Of a stretch of 27,557 bases of DNA, positions 16,324 to 27,314 are shown one piece after another (the stretch's first letter is position 1; each line of letters starts with the position of its first letter). A program made the position numbers and the translations under genes. The DNA comes from Lentisphaerota bacterium (lineage in GTDB: Bacteria > Verrucomicrobiota > Kiritimatiellia > RFP12 > UBA1067), in contig JALHET010000014.1 of NCBI GenBank assembly GCA_022839525.1, positions 1 through 27,557 of the forward strand. Direction: 5' to 3'. The notes beneath the pieces are model-generated. The model did not search any database and was not told where the DNA came from. It worked only from the letters and a program-made list of their open reading frames with translations.

Positions 16324-17970
16324 ATGCAAACGGTCATCAGCGGCACACTGGTCGATCCCATTAAGAAAACGAGTTACGGTGCCCTCCTGACGGTTTCGGC
16401 GCAGGGCACGATCGCCTCGGTCACTCCCGAGCCGGCGCCCGCTCCCTGTTATATCCTCCCGGGGTTCGTTGACGCCCACGTCCATATCGAAAGCTCCATG
16501 CTCACCCCCGCCGCCTTCGCGCGCGCCGCCGTCACGCACGGCACACTCGCCGCCGTGGCCGACCCGCACGAGATCGCCAACGTTCTCGGCGGGGCAGGCG
16601 TGGAACTGATGCTCCGCCTCGCGCAACAGACCCCCTTCGTCTTTGGCTTCGGCGTGCCTTCCTGCGTTCCGGCGACCCCCTTCGAGACTGCCGGTGCGGA
16701 ACTCGGCCCCGACGCTGTCGACCGGCTCCTCAAGCTCCCCGGTGTCACGCATCTCGCCGAAATGATGAACGTGCCCGGCGTGCTCAACCAGGATCCCGCC
16801 GTCCTCGCCAAGCTCGCCGCAGCCCGCGCGCTGGGGCTTCCCATCGACGGCCACGCGCCCGGCCTTTCCGGCGAAGCCATACGGGTCTACGCCGCCGCGG
16901 GCATCACCACCGACCACGAAAGCCTCTCCTTCGACGAGGCCCGCGAGAAAATCAAAGCCGGGATCAAACTCCTGATCCGTTACGGTTCCGCCGCACGCCA
17001 GTTCGAGTCTTTCATCCCCCTCCTTGTGCGGTATCCCGACATGTGCATGTTCTGCAGCGACGACAAGCACCCCGACGACCTGCTGCACGACCACATCAAT
17101 GTCATCGCGGCCTTCGCGTTCAAAAAGGGAATCGCGCTCCAAACCATCCTGCAGGCGGCCTGCGTCAATCCGGTCACACACTACAAGCTCCCCCTCGGCC
17201 TGCTTCAGCCCGGAGACACCGCCGACTTCCAGATCGTGGATGACCTGCAATCCTTCAAGCCCCGCGAAGTCTGGCTGCGCGGCCAGTGCGTCGCCCGCGA
17301 AGGGGTCTCGTTCCTGCCCGCCGGAAAACCGGTTTCCGAAAACCGGTTCAACGCCGCGCTTCTCCAGCCCGCCGACCTGCGCCTCCCGGCGCCGTCCGAA
17401 GACGCCTCCGCCCATGTCGTCGGCGTGCGCGATGGTCAGATCATCACCGACCATCTGCTCGAAATTCCCGCCGTGCGCGGCGGTTTCGCAGAATCCGACC
17501 CTAGCCGCGACATCATCAAGCTCGTCGTTTATAACCGCTACACGCCCGCACCGCCCGCCGTGGCGCTCGTCAAGGGCTTCGGCCTGAAGCGCGGAGCCAT
17601 CGCTTCCAGCGTGGCCCACGACTCGCACCACATCATCGCCGCAGGCGCCACCGACACGGCGCTCGCCACAGCCATCAACGAAGTGATTCTCCACCGGGGC
17701 GGACTGGCTGTGGCCGACGACAACCGGAAAGTGCTGACCTCCCTCGCCCTGCCGCTCGCCGGCCTGATGTCCGTCGAACCCGCCGAAACCGTGGCGCTCG
17801 CCTATTCCGACTGCGACCGCCTCGCGAAGCTTCTCGGCACGCGCCTGACCGCGCCGTTCATGACGCTCTCGTTTCTCGCGTTGCCGGTCATCCCCAAACT
17901 CAAGCTCACCGACAAAGGCCTCTTCGACGGCGAGTCGTTCCGGCATATCGCGCTCTTTGACGTCCCGTAA
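16324..17970 (+). CDS. ade: Adenine deaminase (Ade/AdeC family)
   Basis: A 548-residue metal-dependent amidohydrolase that deaminates adenine to hypoxanthine and ammonium in purine salvage. PGFVDAHVHIESSM (46-59) has the metal-binding His52-x-His54. It is followed by ADPHEIANVLG, GHAPGLSG, TDHESLS and the family-specific SDDKHPDDLL, with catalytic-type Asp246 or Asp247. The C-terminal half has SVAHDSHHI and GGLAVAD, typical of the adenine deaminase C-domain. Length is slightly below that of B. subtilis AdeC. The frame is open 34 codons upstream, but the ATG at 16324 is chosen for its GGAAGG at 7 bases and for homology. purN follows after 54 bp on the same strand. Confidence 0.94.
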   Translation: MQTVISGTLVDPIKKTSYGALLTVSAQGTIASVTPEPAPAPCYILPGFVDAHVHIESSMLTPAAFARAAVTHGTLAAVADPHEIANVLGGAGVELMLRLAQQTPFVFGFGVPSCVPATPFETAGAELGPDAVDRLLKLPGVTHLAEMMNVPGVLNQDPAVLAKLAAARALGLPIDGHAPGLSGEAIRVYAAAGITTDHESLSFDEAREKIKAGIKLLIRYGSAARQFESFIPLLVRYPDMCMFCSDDKHPDDLLHDHINVIAAFAFKKGIALQTILQAACVNPVTHYKLPLGLLQPGDTADFQIVDDLQSFKPREVWLRGQCVAREGVSFLPAGKPVSENRFNAALLQPADLRLPAPSEDASAHVVGVRDGQIITDHLLEIPAVRGGFAESDPSRDIIKLVVYNRYTPAPPAVALVKGFGLKRGAIASSVAHDSHHIIAAGATDTALATAINEVILHRGGLAVADDNRKVLTSLALPLAGLMSVEPAETVALAYSDCDRLAKLLGTRLTAPFMTLSFLALPVIPKLKLTDKGLFDGESFRHIALFDVP

Positions 17971-18024
17971 ACGCCCTGCGTTTTCGGCTTGGCCAGACAC
18001 GGCCCATCCATTACCCTTATCCCC

Positions 18025-18651
18025 ATGCCTACGCTCTCAACCCCACTGAACATCGGCGTGCTGGGCTCCGGCTCCGGCTCGAACATGCAGTCTGTGCTCG
18101 ACGCGATCCAGGCCGGCACACTGAATGCCAAAATGCGGCTGGTCCTGTCGGATGTGCCGGACGCGAAGATCCTGAACCGGGCCCAGCGGCACAATGTCCC
18201 GCACGCCTGGCTTGACTGCGCGCCCTTCAAAACCAAATTGGACGGCGAGGCCGAACAGCGCTGCATCGCGATGCTCAGGGAGCACGGCGTGGACACGGTG
18301 GTGCTGGCGGGCTTCATGCGGATCGTGAAACCGGGGCTGCTGAACGCCTTCCCCTTCCGCGTGCTGAACATCCACCCCGCCCTGCTTCCCGCTTTCCCCG
18401 GCCTGCACGGCTGGAAACAGGCGCTGGATTACGGCGTGAAGGTGGCGGGATGCACCGTGCACTTTGTGGATGCGGGAACCGACACCGGCCCGATCATCAT
18501 CCAGCGGACCGTGCCCGTGCTCACCGGCGACACGCCCGAGACGCTGCACGCGCGCATTCAAGTCGAGGAGCACCAAGCCTATCCCGACGCGCTGCGCCTG
18601 CTCTCCGAGGGGCGGCTCCGCGTCAATGGCCGTCGCGTGGACATCCTCTGA
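18025..18651 (+). CDS. purN: Phosphoribosylglycinamide formyltransferase (PurN)
   Basis: A 208-residue folate-dependent GAR transformylase, third step of de novo purine synthesis. It has the phosphate-binding GSGSGSN (14-20), AGFMRI (95-100), NIHPALLP (115-122) with catalytic Asn115 and His117, FPGLHG (124-129) and GTDTGPIIIQ (151-160) with Asp153. These equal Asn106, His108 and Asp144 of the E. coli enzyme. No clear ribosome site precedes the ATG at 18025; a TTG at 17989 would add 12 unconserved residues and is no better. The gene lies 54 bp after ade, suggesting a small purine operon that joins salvage and synthesis. Confidence 0.93.
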   Translation: MPTLSTPLNIGVLGSGSGSNMQSVLDAIQAGTLNAKMRLVLSDVPDAKILNRAQRHNVPHAWLDCAPFKTKLDGEAEQRCIAMLREHGVDTVVLAGFMRIVKPGLLNAFPFRVLNIHPALLPAFPGLHGWKQALDYGVKVAGCTVHFVDAGTDTGPIIIQRTVPVLTGDTPETLHARIQVEEHQAYPDALRLLSEGRLRVNGRRVDIL

Positions 18652-18697
18652 GCGTGGCCGGCGTTTTTCTTGAGCGTCAGCCAGGCCGCAACGGTAG

Positions 18698-18718
18698 GGA
18701 CGGCTCCCCGAGCCCTCC
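18698..18718. repeat. GC-rich palindromic element downstream of purN
   Basis: GGACGGCTC and GAGCCCTCC are 9-base arms around a CCC loop, with one mismatch. The sequence around it (GGTAGGGACGGCTCCCCGAG) looks like the dispersed GC-rich palindromes I associate with Verrucomicrobiota-type genomes. Only one copy is in the window, so dispersal cannot be shown. It could also act as an RNA 3'-end hairpin; no T tract follows. Confidence 0.4.
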
Positions 18719-18836
18719 GCCGGACCGAAAAATTCTTCTCATAACATATCCATTCCCCACAAAACAATGCGTACAGTTGTTCGGCACTAAAGGTGCCGGC
18801 AAACAAGCGCGATGTGCCTTACCAATCATTACTGAA

Positions 18837-18858
18837 GATCTTTTTGGCTGAAAAGATC
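18837..18858. repeat. Perfect AT-rich inverted repeat
   Basis: GATCTTTT and AAAAGATC form a perfect 8-bp stem with a 6-base loop (TGGCTG). It lies 96 bp beyond the stop of the minus-strand zinc-ribbon gene. It could be a weak terminator or a protein-binding site; no T tract follows on either strand. Confidence 0.4.
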
Positions 18859-18953
18859 CAAGAGGAGATGCGGCAAGGCCATGTGAAGCCGGCCTAGCCG
18901 AACACGGCAGCGCAGACAACGCGGCTGACTGCGGCTGCACGCTGTCAGACCGG

Positions 18954-19511
18954 TCAGCCTAAGACGGGAAACCGTTTCCCCAGCGCGATTGCAACGGCCA
19001 CTATGGCTGCGGCGACCGGCGCCCGCCACGGGATGCGGAAAAAGAGCGGCGCGACCGCAACGCATGTGATGACGGCGCTTCCCGCCAGCCAAACCCCGGT
19101 TGCAGCCGCCTGCCCAAAGCAGAGGCAGACAGCGGCGACCGCCGCATAGATCCCGCACAGTACTGCCCCGCCGAAAGCCAGCGCCTGCCACCTCACCCGT
19201 TCCACATGCGAACTGACCACGAGGTCGCTGTCGGCCTGAGGCAAAAGCAACAGCCCGACTCCCGCCGCAAAAAGAAACCCGATTGCCGGATGAGCCGACC
19301 GCAACGCCTGAACGGCGCTCCCCCAGTCAGGCCGCGCAAGGAGAACCAGTGTCCCTATGAGCAGGGGAGGCGCGGTCAGCAATGCCGCCCGAGCAACACG
19401 CCGCCAGAGGGGGTGCCACACCTCTTCGCCGCAGTACGGGCAGTGCCAATAGTGCTGGCCTGACTCGCGTCCACACGAGACGCACACCCCGGCTTTCCGC
19501 ATGCTTTTCAT
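18954..19511 (-). CDS. Zinc-ribbon multi-pass membrane protein, function unknown
   Basis: A 185-residue protein. Cys10-x2-Cys13 and Cys24-x2-Cys27 form a short N-terminal zinc ribbon (CVSCG ... CPYCG). It is followed by about five hydrophobic segments near 40-60, 75-92, 108-131, 134-157 and 164-179. Such ribbon-plus-membrane proteins are common and mostly uncharacterised, and I cannot assign a role. The first ATG (19511) has GGGGA about 11 bases upstream; the ATG at codon 4 is equally possible. It starts 33 bp after the stop of the LamG/beta-helix gene and may be cotranscribed with it. Confidence 0.7.
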   Translation of the reverse strand: MKSMRKAGVCVSCGRESGQHYWHCPYCGEEVWHPLWRRVARAALLTAPPLLIGTLVLLARPDWGSAVQALRSAHPAIGFLFAAGVGLLLLPQADSDLVVSSHVERVRWQALAFGGAVLCGIYAAVAAVCLCFGQAAATGVWLAGSAVITCVAVAPLFFRIPWRAPVAAAIVAVAIALGKRFPVLG

Positions 19512-19544
19512 AAAAACATCATTCCCCGCCGGGATCGGGCGGGC

Positions 19545-22500
19545 TCACGGCTGCGCGCCGTTCGCCATGGCCCGCGTCCGGACCGGGTCGTCGTACAGGC
19601 CGATCTCGTCAAGAGGCGGCAACGGGCGGAACGGCGACCGGGCCGCGACCGCCTCAATATCCGGCATCTCCGCAAAAAGCTGGTTCTCCCACTCGTCCGT
19701 GCCTTTGGGTTTCTTATAGAGCGGCTCTTCCGCGCCGACGAACAGGTTGCGCCAGATCCGGTTGATATCCGCTTTGCCCCAGAGATCCGCCAGTTCCGGA
19801 TAACGCTTGCTGTAGGGCGGCACCCGGATGTTCACGTCGGTGAACATCCTTTTCCGGATAGGCTCGCGCTTCAGAAACTCTTCCCACCGCTCCTGCCCCC
19901 ACGGCGAGAAACTCACACCGTACCGGCATTCCGTGAATATGTTGTTGTCAACGATGTTATTCTGCCCGCCGTGAATCTGCACGCCGCCGAAATGCCCCTC
20001 AGATGTCCGCTCGAACAGGTTGCCGTAGACCACGGCCCCGCAGATCGCGTCGTCGAAACGGATACCCGCCTGACCGCACGGCATCTCGCCGCCGCCGATG
20101 TCCTGCCAGCGGTTGTAGCGGATCGTCACGCCACGGTACGAGGGGTTGCCCCACATATCGATGCCGCCCTGATCGTCCGACTCCCGCACCACATGATCCA
20201 CGGCGTTATACTCGATCAGGTGGTCGTTGCCCTCGATCCGCATGGCGCTCGACGGCGCGTGGTGAAAGCGGTTGTGCGCCACGCGCGCGCCGCACCCCTC
20301 CAGCAGCAGCGCAGGATTGTAGGTGCGCGAACAGCGCGCGAAGTCTCCCGCGTCGTTGTTTTCGATCACGATCCGGCCGGACGTCAGGTTCTTGCGGTTG
20401 CCGCCCCCCACGCGCATACCCGAATGGCCGAGCGCGTACAGAAGGTTCCCGTAAATTTTGACGTTGGCACCCTCTCTGACCGTCAGTGCCGTGCCCCCCA
20501 GGCGGCGGATCACGTTGCCCGCCACCGTCACGTTGACGCAGGTGTCCAGCACGAGGCCGTGCTGCTGGCCGTATTCGAACACGAGCCCTTGGAACACCGT
20601 TTCCTGAACGTTCTTGGCCTCGATGAACGGCTTGTCCCAGCGCGACAGCACCAGCGTGCTGAACCGGGGGTGTTTGAGCGGCCACACATAGAGCCGCCCG
20701 GCTGCCCGGTCAAGGAACCACTCGCCCGGACGGTCGATCTCCTCCAGCAGGTTCAGCACATAGAACGGGCGCCCGTCCCGCATGTTGTAGCACGGTTGCT
20801 CGTTCAGCTTGAAAACTCCGCTTCCCGCATCCACCGACGCCACGGGCACGGTACACTCGGACCACAGGTGGAACCAGTAGCCGTTGGCCATCAGGTCGTC
20901 GGCCTGTCCCCACCGGGCGATCCGGTTGGTCTGGCAGGCGAACGTGAGGTTCGTGATGTTCGCCGCCCCGATTTTGAGGTTGCCCGTGTTCGGCCAGCGC
21001 GCGATCGCCAAGGGCTGCCCGTCCTGGAACAGCTCGCGGACGGCCTGGTTGCTTTTCCCGTTCCCGTAGCTTTTCTGCGGCTCCAGCGCCAAGAACCCCT
21101 GCGCTTTCACGTCCGCGACGAACACCTTGCCGCGCGCCTCCGGAGGCAGCCGGGCGAGCACGTCCGGGTCGCGGACTTTCCAGAGCCGCCGCACGCGGAA
21201 CCCGCCGTCGAGGACCGGCCGCTCGTCCTGCCACGCGCGGTAAACCACCGGCGCGCCGAAGCTGCCCGAATCGGCTTCCGCCAGCGTGAACGTGTTGGTG
21301 ACGGCATACCTCCCGCCCCGGAGATACACGCACGCGCCGCCCGGCGGCAGCACGCCCTGCCGCTTGTGCGCGCGCACCGCGTCGCGGGCGCGCTCCAGCG
21401 TTGCGAAGGGCTTTTTGAAGGTGCCGGGGTTTCTGTCGCTCCCTTTCGGCGACACAAAGTAACAGAGGGCGGGTTCGGGCAGCGGCGGCAGGCGCTGCCG
21501 GCTGGCCTCGGGATCGCGCACCGGCTTGCCCGCCAGCAGGTTGGCGCACTCGCCAGCGCACGCCTCGGCCTCGGTCTTGAGATGCGGGATCTGCCTGACC
21601 ATGTCCGCGGCGGCTCCGTACGCGGTGGCCGCTTCCGTCAACTTGCCTTCCTGCCGCCACACCTGCGCGACCGAAAGCGCGGCCAGCCCGCGCACATGTT
21701 GCGGCAGCCGCGCGTCCTCCATCACCCGCGCATACTGTTCGCGGGCGTCGGCCCCGCGCCCCGACTGCCACAACGCCTGCGCGTAGCGTTGGCGGATCTC
21801 CGCACGGTCTTGCGCCTCGTCGGGGGTGACGGCGAGGAGCTGCTTGAACACGCGTTCGGCGGCATCGGCATTCTTTTCACGCAGGCAGGCTGCGGCCAAC
21901 GCGAGCCCGAACAGGCGCTGCCCGTCGCTATCCACGTCCAGCAGGTCGGGAAGTTTCGACAACACGCGGCTGGGCAGCTCGCTCCCCATCCCTTTGCGGC
22001 AGACCCGAACGAGAAACTCCGCCGCCTGACCGCGCAGGTGTCCGGGTGTCGCGGGGTTTTCAAAGAGTGCCGCACAAACATCCGCTCCCGCGCGCAACCC
22101 TGCCCGCCCCGCCCGCAGGCGCGCGGCAGCCAGCCCCGCCCACTGCTTCCAGACCGCCGGAGTGTCCGGAGCGTCCGCAACGGCCTGATACTCTTTTCCC
22201 GCAGTCTCCGCGTCACCCGCTCCCGCCGCCTCCTGCGCGCGCCGCACATGCGGCTCGAGCGTTTCGGGAAGCGGTTGGCCGGCCAGCGACAGCGCCGCAA
22301 TCCGCTCGGGCGGCAGCGCGCGGCTAAACACCGCCAGCTCGTCGACCGCCATTTTGAGCGAGCCCACGCCGTAGCCTGAGAAACCCAAGCACAAGCCGGA
22401 CTTGGGCGCGACGGCCTTTTCCCCATACGGCTTTTCAGCCGAGAGCATGCCGTTGACATAGATGCGTACCCGCGCACCGTCCCAGGTGGCGGCCAGATGA

Positions 22501-23030
22501 TTCCAGCATCCCACGCTGAGCGCGTCCGCCGCGCGGAGGGAAAACGCGCCCTTCTCTTTCCCCAGCCCGATGGACGGCTGCCGCGTTTCCCAATTGTGGA
22601 TGAGCAGACGCCAACCATCGTAATAACCGCTGCCGCTCGACACGATCATGCCGCTGGTGCCGCCGTGATCGGCCTTCTTCGCGCCTGCGGCCAGCGGGCG
22701 GAGCCACAACGCCACCGTAAGCGCATTGGAGGGAAAAACCAAGGCCGGAGCCACAAACGAGTCGCTATCCAGCACGACCGCCGCCGTGCCCGCAACACGC
22801 CCCTGCCCTGTGGTCAGCGCGGAACGGTTGTCCGGCTTGTAAGTCATCGCTGCCGCCGTGCCCGCCAGATCCGGCTGCACCGCTGCGGCATGTTTAAACG
22901 AATAGAACCGCATCAGCCCAGACTCTTTGGCGAGCGCGTCGGATGCCGCACGCCACACACCGGCAGGCACGTTCTGTCCCCTCGCCACCCCAAAAAAAGC
23001 GACCACCAGAAAACAGGAAAAACGCCTCAT
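19545..23030 (-). CDS. Secreted LamG / helical-repeat / right-handed beta-helix protein, GH141-like
   Basis: A 1161-residue exported protein. It begins with a signal peptide (MRRFSCFLVVAFFGVARG). A LamG/concanavalin-like domain follows (about 40-240), with YYDGWRL and WNHLAATWDG, a common carbohydrate- or ligand-binding fold. Next is an Ala-rich helical, TPR-like part (about 250-500). From about 524 a right-handed parallel beta-helix starts with YFVSPKGSDRNPGT and FATLERARDAV, then YLRGGRYAV, RELFQDGQ, ARWPNTG, RPGEWFLDRAAGRLYVWP, and later IDMWGNPSYRGV and QIHGGQNNIVDNN. These segments recall GH141-type and related polysaccharide-active beta-helix proteins; no catalytic residue can be fixed, so activity is uncertain. 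GGGAG lies 5 bases before the ATG at 23030, which is preferred over an ATG 15 codons upstream that would precede the signal peptide. It begins 81 bp after atpC. Confidence 0.85.
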   Translation of the reverse strand: MRRFSCFLVVAFFGVARGQNVPAGVWRAASDALAKESGLMRFYSFKHAAAVQPDLAGTAAAMTYKPDNRSALTTGQGRVAGTAAVVLDSDSFVAPALVFPSNALTVALWLRPLAAGAKKADHGGTSGMIVSSGSGYYDGWRLLIHNWETRQPSIGLGKEKGAFSLRAADALSVGCWNHLAATWDGARVRIYVNGMLSAEKPYGEKAVAPKSGLCLGFSGYGVGSLKMAVDELAVFSRALPPERIAALSLAGQPLPETLEPHVRRAQEAAGAGDAETAGKEYQAVADAPDTPAVWKQWAGLAAARLRAGRAGLRAGADVCAALFENPATPGHLRGQAAEFLVRVCRKGMGSELPSRVLSKLPDLLDVDSDGQRLFGLALAAACLREKNADAAERVFKQLLAVTPDEAQDRAEIRQRYAQALWQSGRGADAREQYARVMEDARLPQHVRGLAALSVAQVWRQEGKLTEAATAYGAAADMVRQIPHLKTEAEACAGECANLLAGKPVRDPEASRQRLPPLPEPALCYFVSPKGSDRNPGTFKKPFATLERARDAVRAHKRQGVLPPGGACVYLRGGRYAVTNTFTLAEADSGSFGAPVVYRAWQDERPVLDGGFRVRRLWKVRDPDVLARLPPEARGKVFVADVKAQGFLALEPQKSYGNGKSNQAVRELFQDGQPLAIARWPNTGNLKIGAANITNLTFACQTNRIARWGQADDLMANGYWFHLWSECTVPVASVDAGSGVFKLNEQPCYNMRDGRPFYVLNLLEEIDRPGEWFLDRAAGRLYVWPLKHPRFSTLVLSRWDKPFIEAKNVQETVFQGLVFEYGQQHGLVLDTCVNVTVAGNVIRRLGGTALTVREGANVKIYGNLLYALGHSGMRVGGGNRKNLTSGRIVIENNDAGDFARCSRTYNPALLLEGCGARVAHNRFHHAPSSAMRIEGNDHLIEYNAVDHVVRESDDQGGIDMWGNPSYRGVTIRYNRWQDIGGGEMPCGQAGIRFDDAICGAVVYGNLFERTSEGHFGGVQIHGGQNNIVDNNIFTECRYGVSFSPWGQERWEEFLKREPIRKRMFTDVNIRVPPYSKRYPELADLWGKADINRIWRNLFVGAEEPLYKKPKGTDEWENQLFAEMPDIEAVAARSPFRPLPPLDEIGLYDDPVRTRAMANGAQP

Positions 23031-23106
23031 TTTTTCTCCCGACTTTTTACGCATAAGATGGTGATAGCCTAACACACCTGCGGGAAAAGAGGGAAGGGCG
23101 AGTTGC

Positions 23107-23126
23107 GCGGGCTACTGGGCGCCCGC
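23107..23126 (-). terminator. Hairpin over the atpC stop codon, possible terminator
   Basis: GCGGGC (23107-23112) and GCCCGC (23121-23126) form a perfect 6-bp stem with an 8-base loop that includes the atpC TAG. On the minus strand a C/T-rich stretch follows at some distance, not a clean T tract. It may mark the end of the ATP synthase operon. Confidence 0.35.
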
Positions 23127-23378
23127 GTACTGGGCATGGGAGGTCAGCACTGTGGCTTTTTCGCCGTCGGTGGTCAGAAGGCACAGGGACGTTTTGAAAC
23201 GGATCCACACGCCGTCCTGCTGGATGCGCACAACCCCTGCGGGGCACGCCGCCACCATCGGCGCGTGCCCGGCCATCACGCCCAGCGACCCCACATAGGT
23301 GCGGAGTTCGATTTGCGTCACGTCGCCGCTCACGATCGTTCCGCCGGGAGTTAGGATGCTGAAGGGGAAAGTCTTCAT
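23112..23378 (-). CDS. atpC: F1F0 ATP synthase epsilon subunit, short form
   Basis: An 88-residue protein matching only the N-terminal beta-sandwich of epsilon, which connects the gamma stalk to the c-ring. It shows FSILTPGGTIVSGDV near the start, then LRTYVGSLGVMAGHAPMV, the usual G-x-x-GV-x-x-GHAP region. Most bacterial epsilons have about 130-140 residues with a two-helix C-terminal domain that can inhibit ATP hydrolysis; that domain is absent and the stop is clean. No good ribosome site precedes the ATG, which lies 16 bp after atpD; coupling to atpD is likely. It is the last gene of the operon. Confidence 0.88.
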   Translation of the reverse strand: MKTFPFSILTPGGTIVSGDVTQIELRTYVGSLGVMAGHAPMVAACPAGVVRIQQDGVWIRFKTSLCLLTTDGEKATVLTSHAQYAGAQ

Positions 23379-23394
23379 AAGAGGTGTTCGCGGT

Positions 23395-25748
<2,354 letters not shown>

Positions 25749-25772
25749 GGTGGTCTCTCAGCCTGCCCTGCG

Positions 25773-27296
25773 TTACCCCTTCCGGTACTTTCTCACGGAG
25801 TCTTCGATAACGCGCGTGAGCAAACCTCTGAGTTCGTCGTCCATCACTGGGTTTGACGCGAAACGGGCCGTGTACGCCTGTCCGTCCTCGCGCGTGTCGA
25901 GCGCGTCATACAAAGCCTTGACCGCCTCGCGCAACTGATTGTCGGGAACCTTCACAAGCGCCTTCTCCGTGCCCGCGAAGAGCACCGCTACCTGTTTGTG
26001 GACCGCCACCGGTTGGTTAGGTGCCTGCCGCAGCACATGCATCAGCGAGCGTCCCACCGCCAGTTGTGCGAGGGTGTCCGCGTCCAAGTCCGATGAGAAC
26101 CGCATGAACGCCTCCAACTCGCGGTACTGCGCCAGCAGCACGCGCAGCGGGCCGGCCGTCTGCTTCATGGCCTTGACCTGCGCGTCGCCGCCCACGCGAG
26201 ACACCGACACGCCGGGGTTGATGGCCGGACGCTGTCCCTCGTGAAACAACCCGGCCTCCAGAAAGATCTGCCCGTCCGTGATGGAGATGACGTTGGTTGG
26301 AATATACGCCGAGATGTCATTCGCCTGCGTCTCGACGATCGGCAGGGCGGTCAGGCTGCCCCCGCCCTTCTCGTCGGAGAGTTTCGCCGCGCGTTCGAGC
26401 AACCGGCTGTGCAGGTAGAAGATGTCGCCCGGGAACGCCTCGCGTCCCGGCGGGCGGCGCAACAGCAGCGACATCTGGCGGTAAGCCTGCGCGTGCTTGG
26501 TGAGGTCGTCGTAGACCACCAGCGCGTGCCCGCCGCGGTCGCGCCAGTATTCGGCCATCGCGCAGCCCGTGTAGGGGGCGAGGTACTGGAGCGGCGCGGG
26601 TTCGGAGGCGTTCGCCAACACGATGGTGGTGTAGGCCATGGCCCCGCGTTCGGACAGCAGCTTGTACAGGGAGGACACGGTCGAAAGCTTTTGACCCACC
26701 GCCACGTAGAAGCACTGAACCCCGGTTCCGGCCTGATTGAGGATCGTGTCGACCGCCAGCGTGGTCTTGCCGGTCTTGCGGTCGCCGATGATCAGTTCGC
26801 GCTGGCCGCGCCCGATCGGCGTCAGCGCGTCGATCGCCAAGATGCCGGTCTGCAGCGGCTCGCACACGTTTTTGCGCTCGACGATCGAGGGCGCGACCCT
26901 CTCCACGGGCAGCAGTTCGTCAGAGAGCACGGAACCCTTGCCGTCCAGCGGCCGCCCCAGAGCGTCCACGACGCGCCCCGTCAGCGCCTTGCCGGCCGGC
27001 ACCGAGACCACCCGCCCGGTGCGGCGGAAGAGGTCACCTTCTCGGACGAGCGTCACATCGTCGAGAACCGCGATGCCGACCGACTCCTCCTCGAGGTTCA
27101 GCGCCAGGCCAGCCACACCGCTCTCGGTTTCGACCAGTTCGTTGTACATGACCGAGGAGAGCCCGTCGACGCGGGCAATGCCGTCGCCCACGCTCAACAC
27201 CGTCCCCACTTCGGCCACGTCCACCGGCCGGTCCACCTGCTGTATTTGGCGGCGCAGCAGGGCGGAGATCTCATCGGGTTTCAGTTGAATGTTCAT
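25773..27296 (-). CDS. atpA: F1F0 ATP synthase alpha subunit
   Basis: A 507-residue noncatalytic nucleotide-binding subunit of F1. It has [11 protein letters not shown] (36-46), [10 protein letters not shown] (71-80), the P-loop GDRKTGKT (171-178), [32 protein letters not shown] in the central domain (positions roughly 265-300) and a C-terminal helical bundle. Start at 27296 has AGGA 7 bases upstream. It follows atpH by 18 bp, giving the standard order delta-alpha-gamma-beta-epsilon. Confidence 0.96.
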   Translation of the reverse strand: MNIQLKPDEISALLRRQIQQVDRPVDVAEVGTVLSVGDGIARVDGLSSVMYNELVETESGVAGLALNLEEESVGIAVLDDVTLVREGDLFRRTGRVVSVPAGKALTGRVVDALGRPLDGKGSVLSDELLPVERVAPSIVERKNVCEPLQTGILAIDALTPIGRGQRELIIGDRKTGKTTLAVDTILNQAGTGVQCFYVAVGQKLSTVSSLYKLLSERGAMAYTTIVLANASEPAPLQYLAPYTGCAMAEYWRDRGGHALVVYDDLTKHAQAYRQMSLLLRRPPGREAFPGDIFYLHSRLLERAAKLSDEKGGGSLTALPIVETQANDISAYIPTNVISITDGQIFLEAGLFHEGQRPAINPGVSVSRVGGDAQVKAMKQTAGPLRVLLAQYRELEAFMRFSSDLDADTLAQLAVGRSLMHVLRQAPNQPVAVHKQVAVLFAGTEKALVKVPDNQLREAVKALYDALDTREDGQAYTARFASNPVMDDELRGLLTRVIEDSVRKYRKG

Positions 27297-27314
27297 AGCG
27301 GTTTCCTGAAAATC

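Larger units (their letters stand above)
18652..18953. other. Noncoding interval between convergent genes
   Basis: About 300 bp between the purN stop and the stop of the zinc-ribbon gene. No open frame here has coding features. It holds three inverted repeats, listed separately or under findings, and an AT-richer middle (about 18725-18860). No tRNA, T-rich terminator or recognisable transposon end is seen. Confidence 0.6.

Noticed and set aside
16270..18000. A 576-codon open frame on the minus strand
   Set aside because: It is fully antisense to adenine deaminase, whose motifs are unmistakable; the minus-strand product is low-complexity in Gly, Asp and Arg.
17989..18024. TTG start for PurN 12 codons upstream
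   Set aside because: It has no ribosome site and adds residues outside the conserved fold; the ATG at 18025 gives normal length.
19971..22379. An 802-codon open frame on the plus strand
   Set aside because: It is antisense to the LamG/beta-helix gene, His/Arg-rich without domain features; long shadow frames are expected at this GC content.
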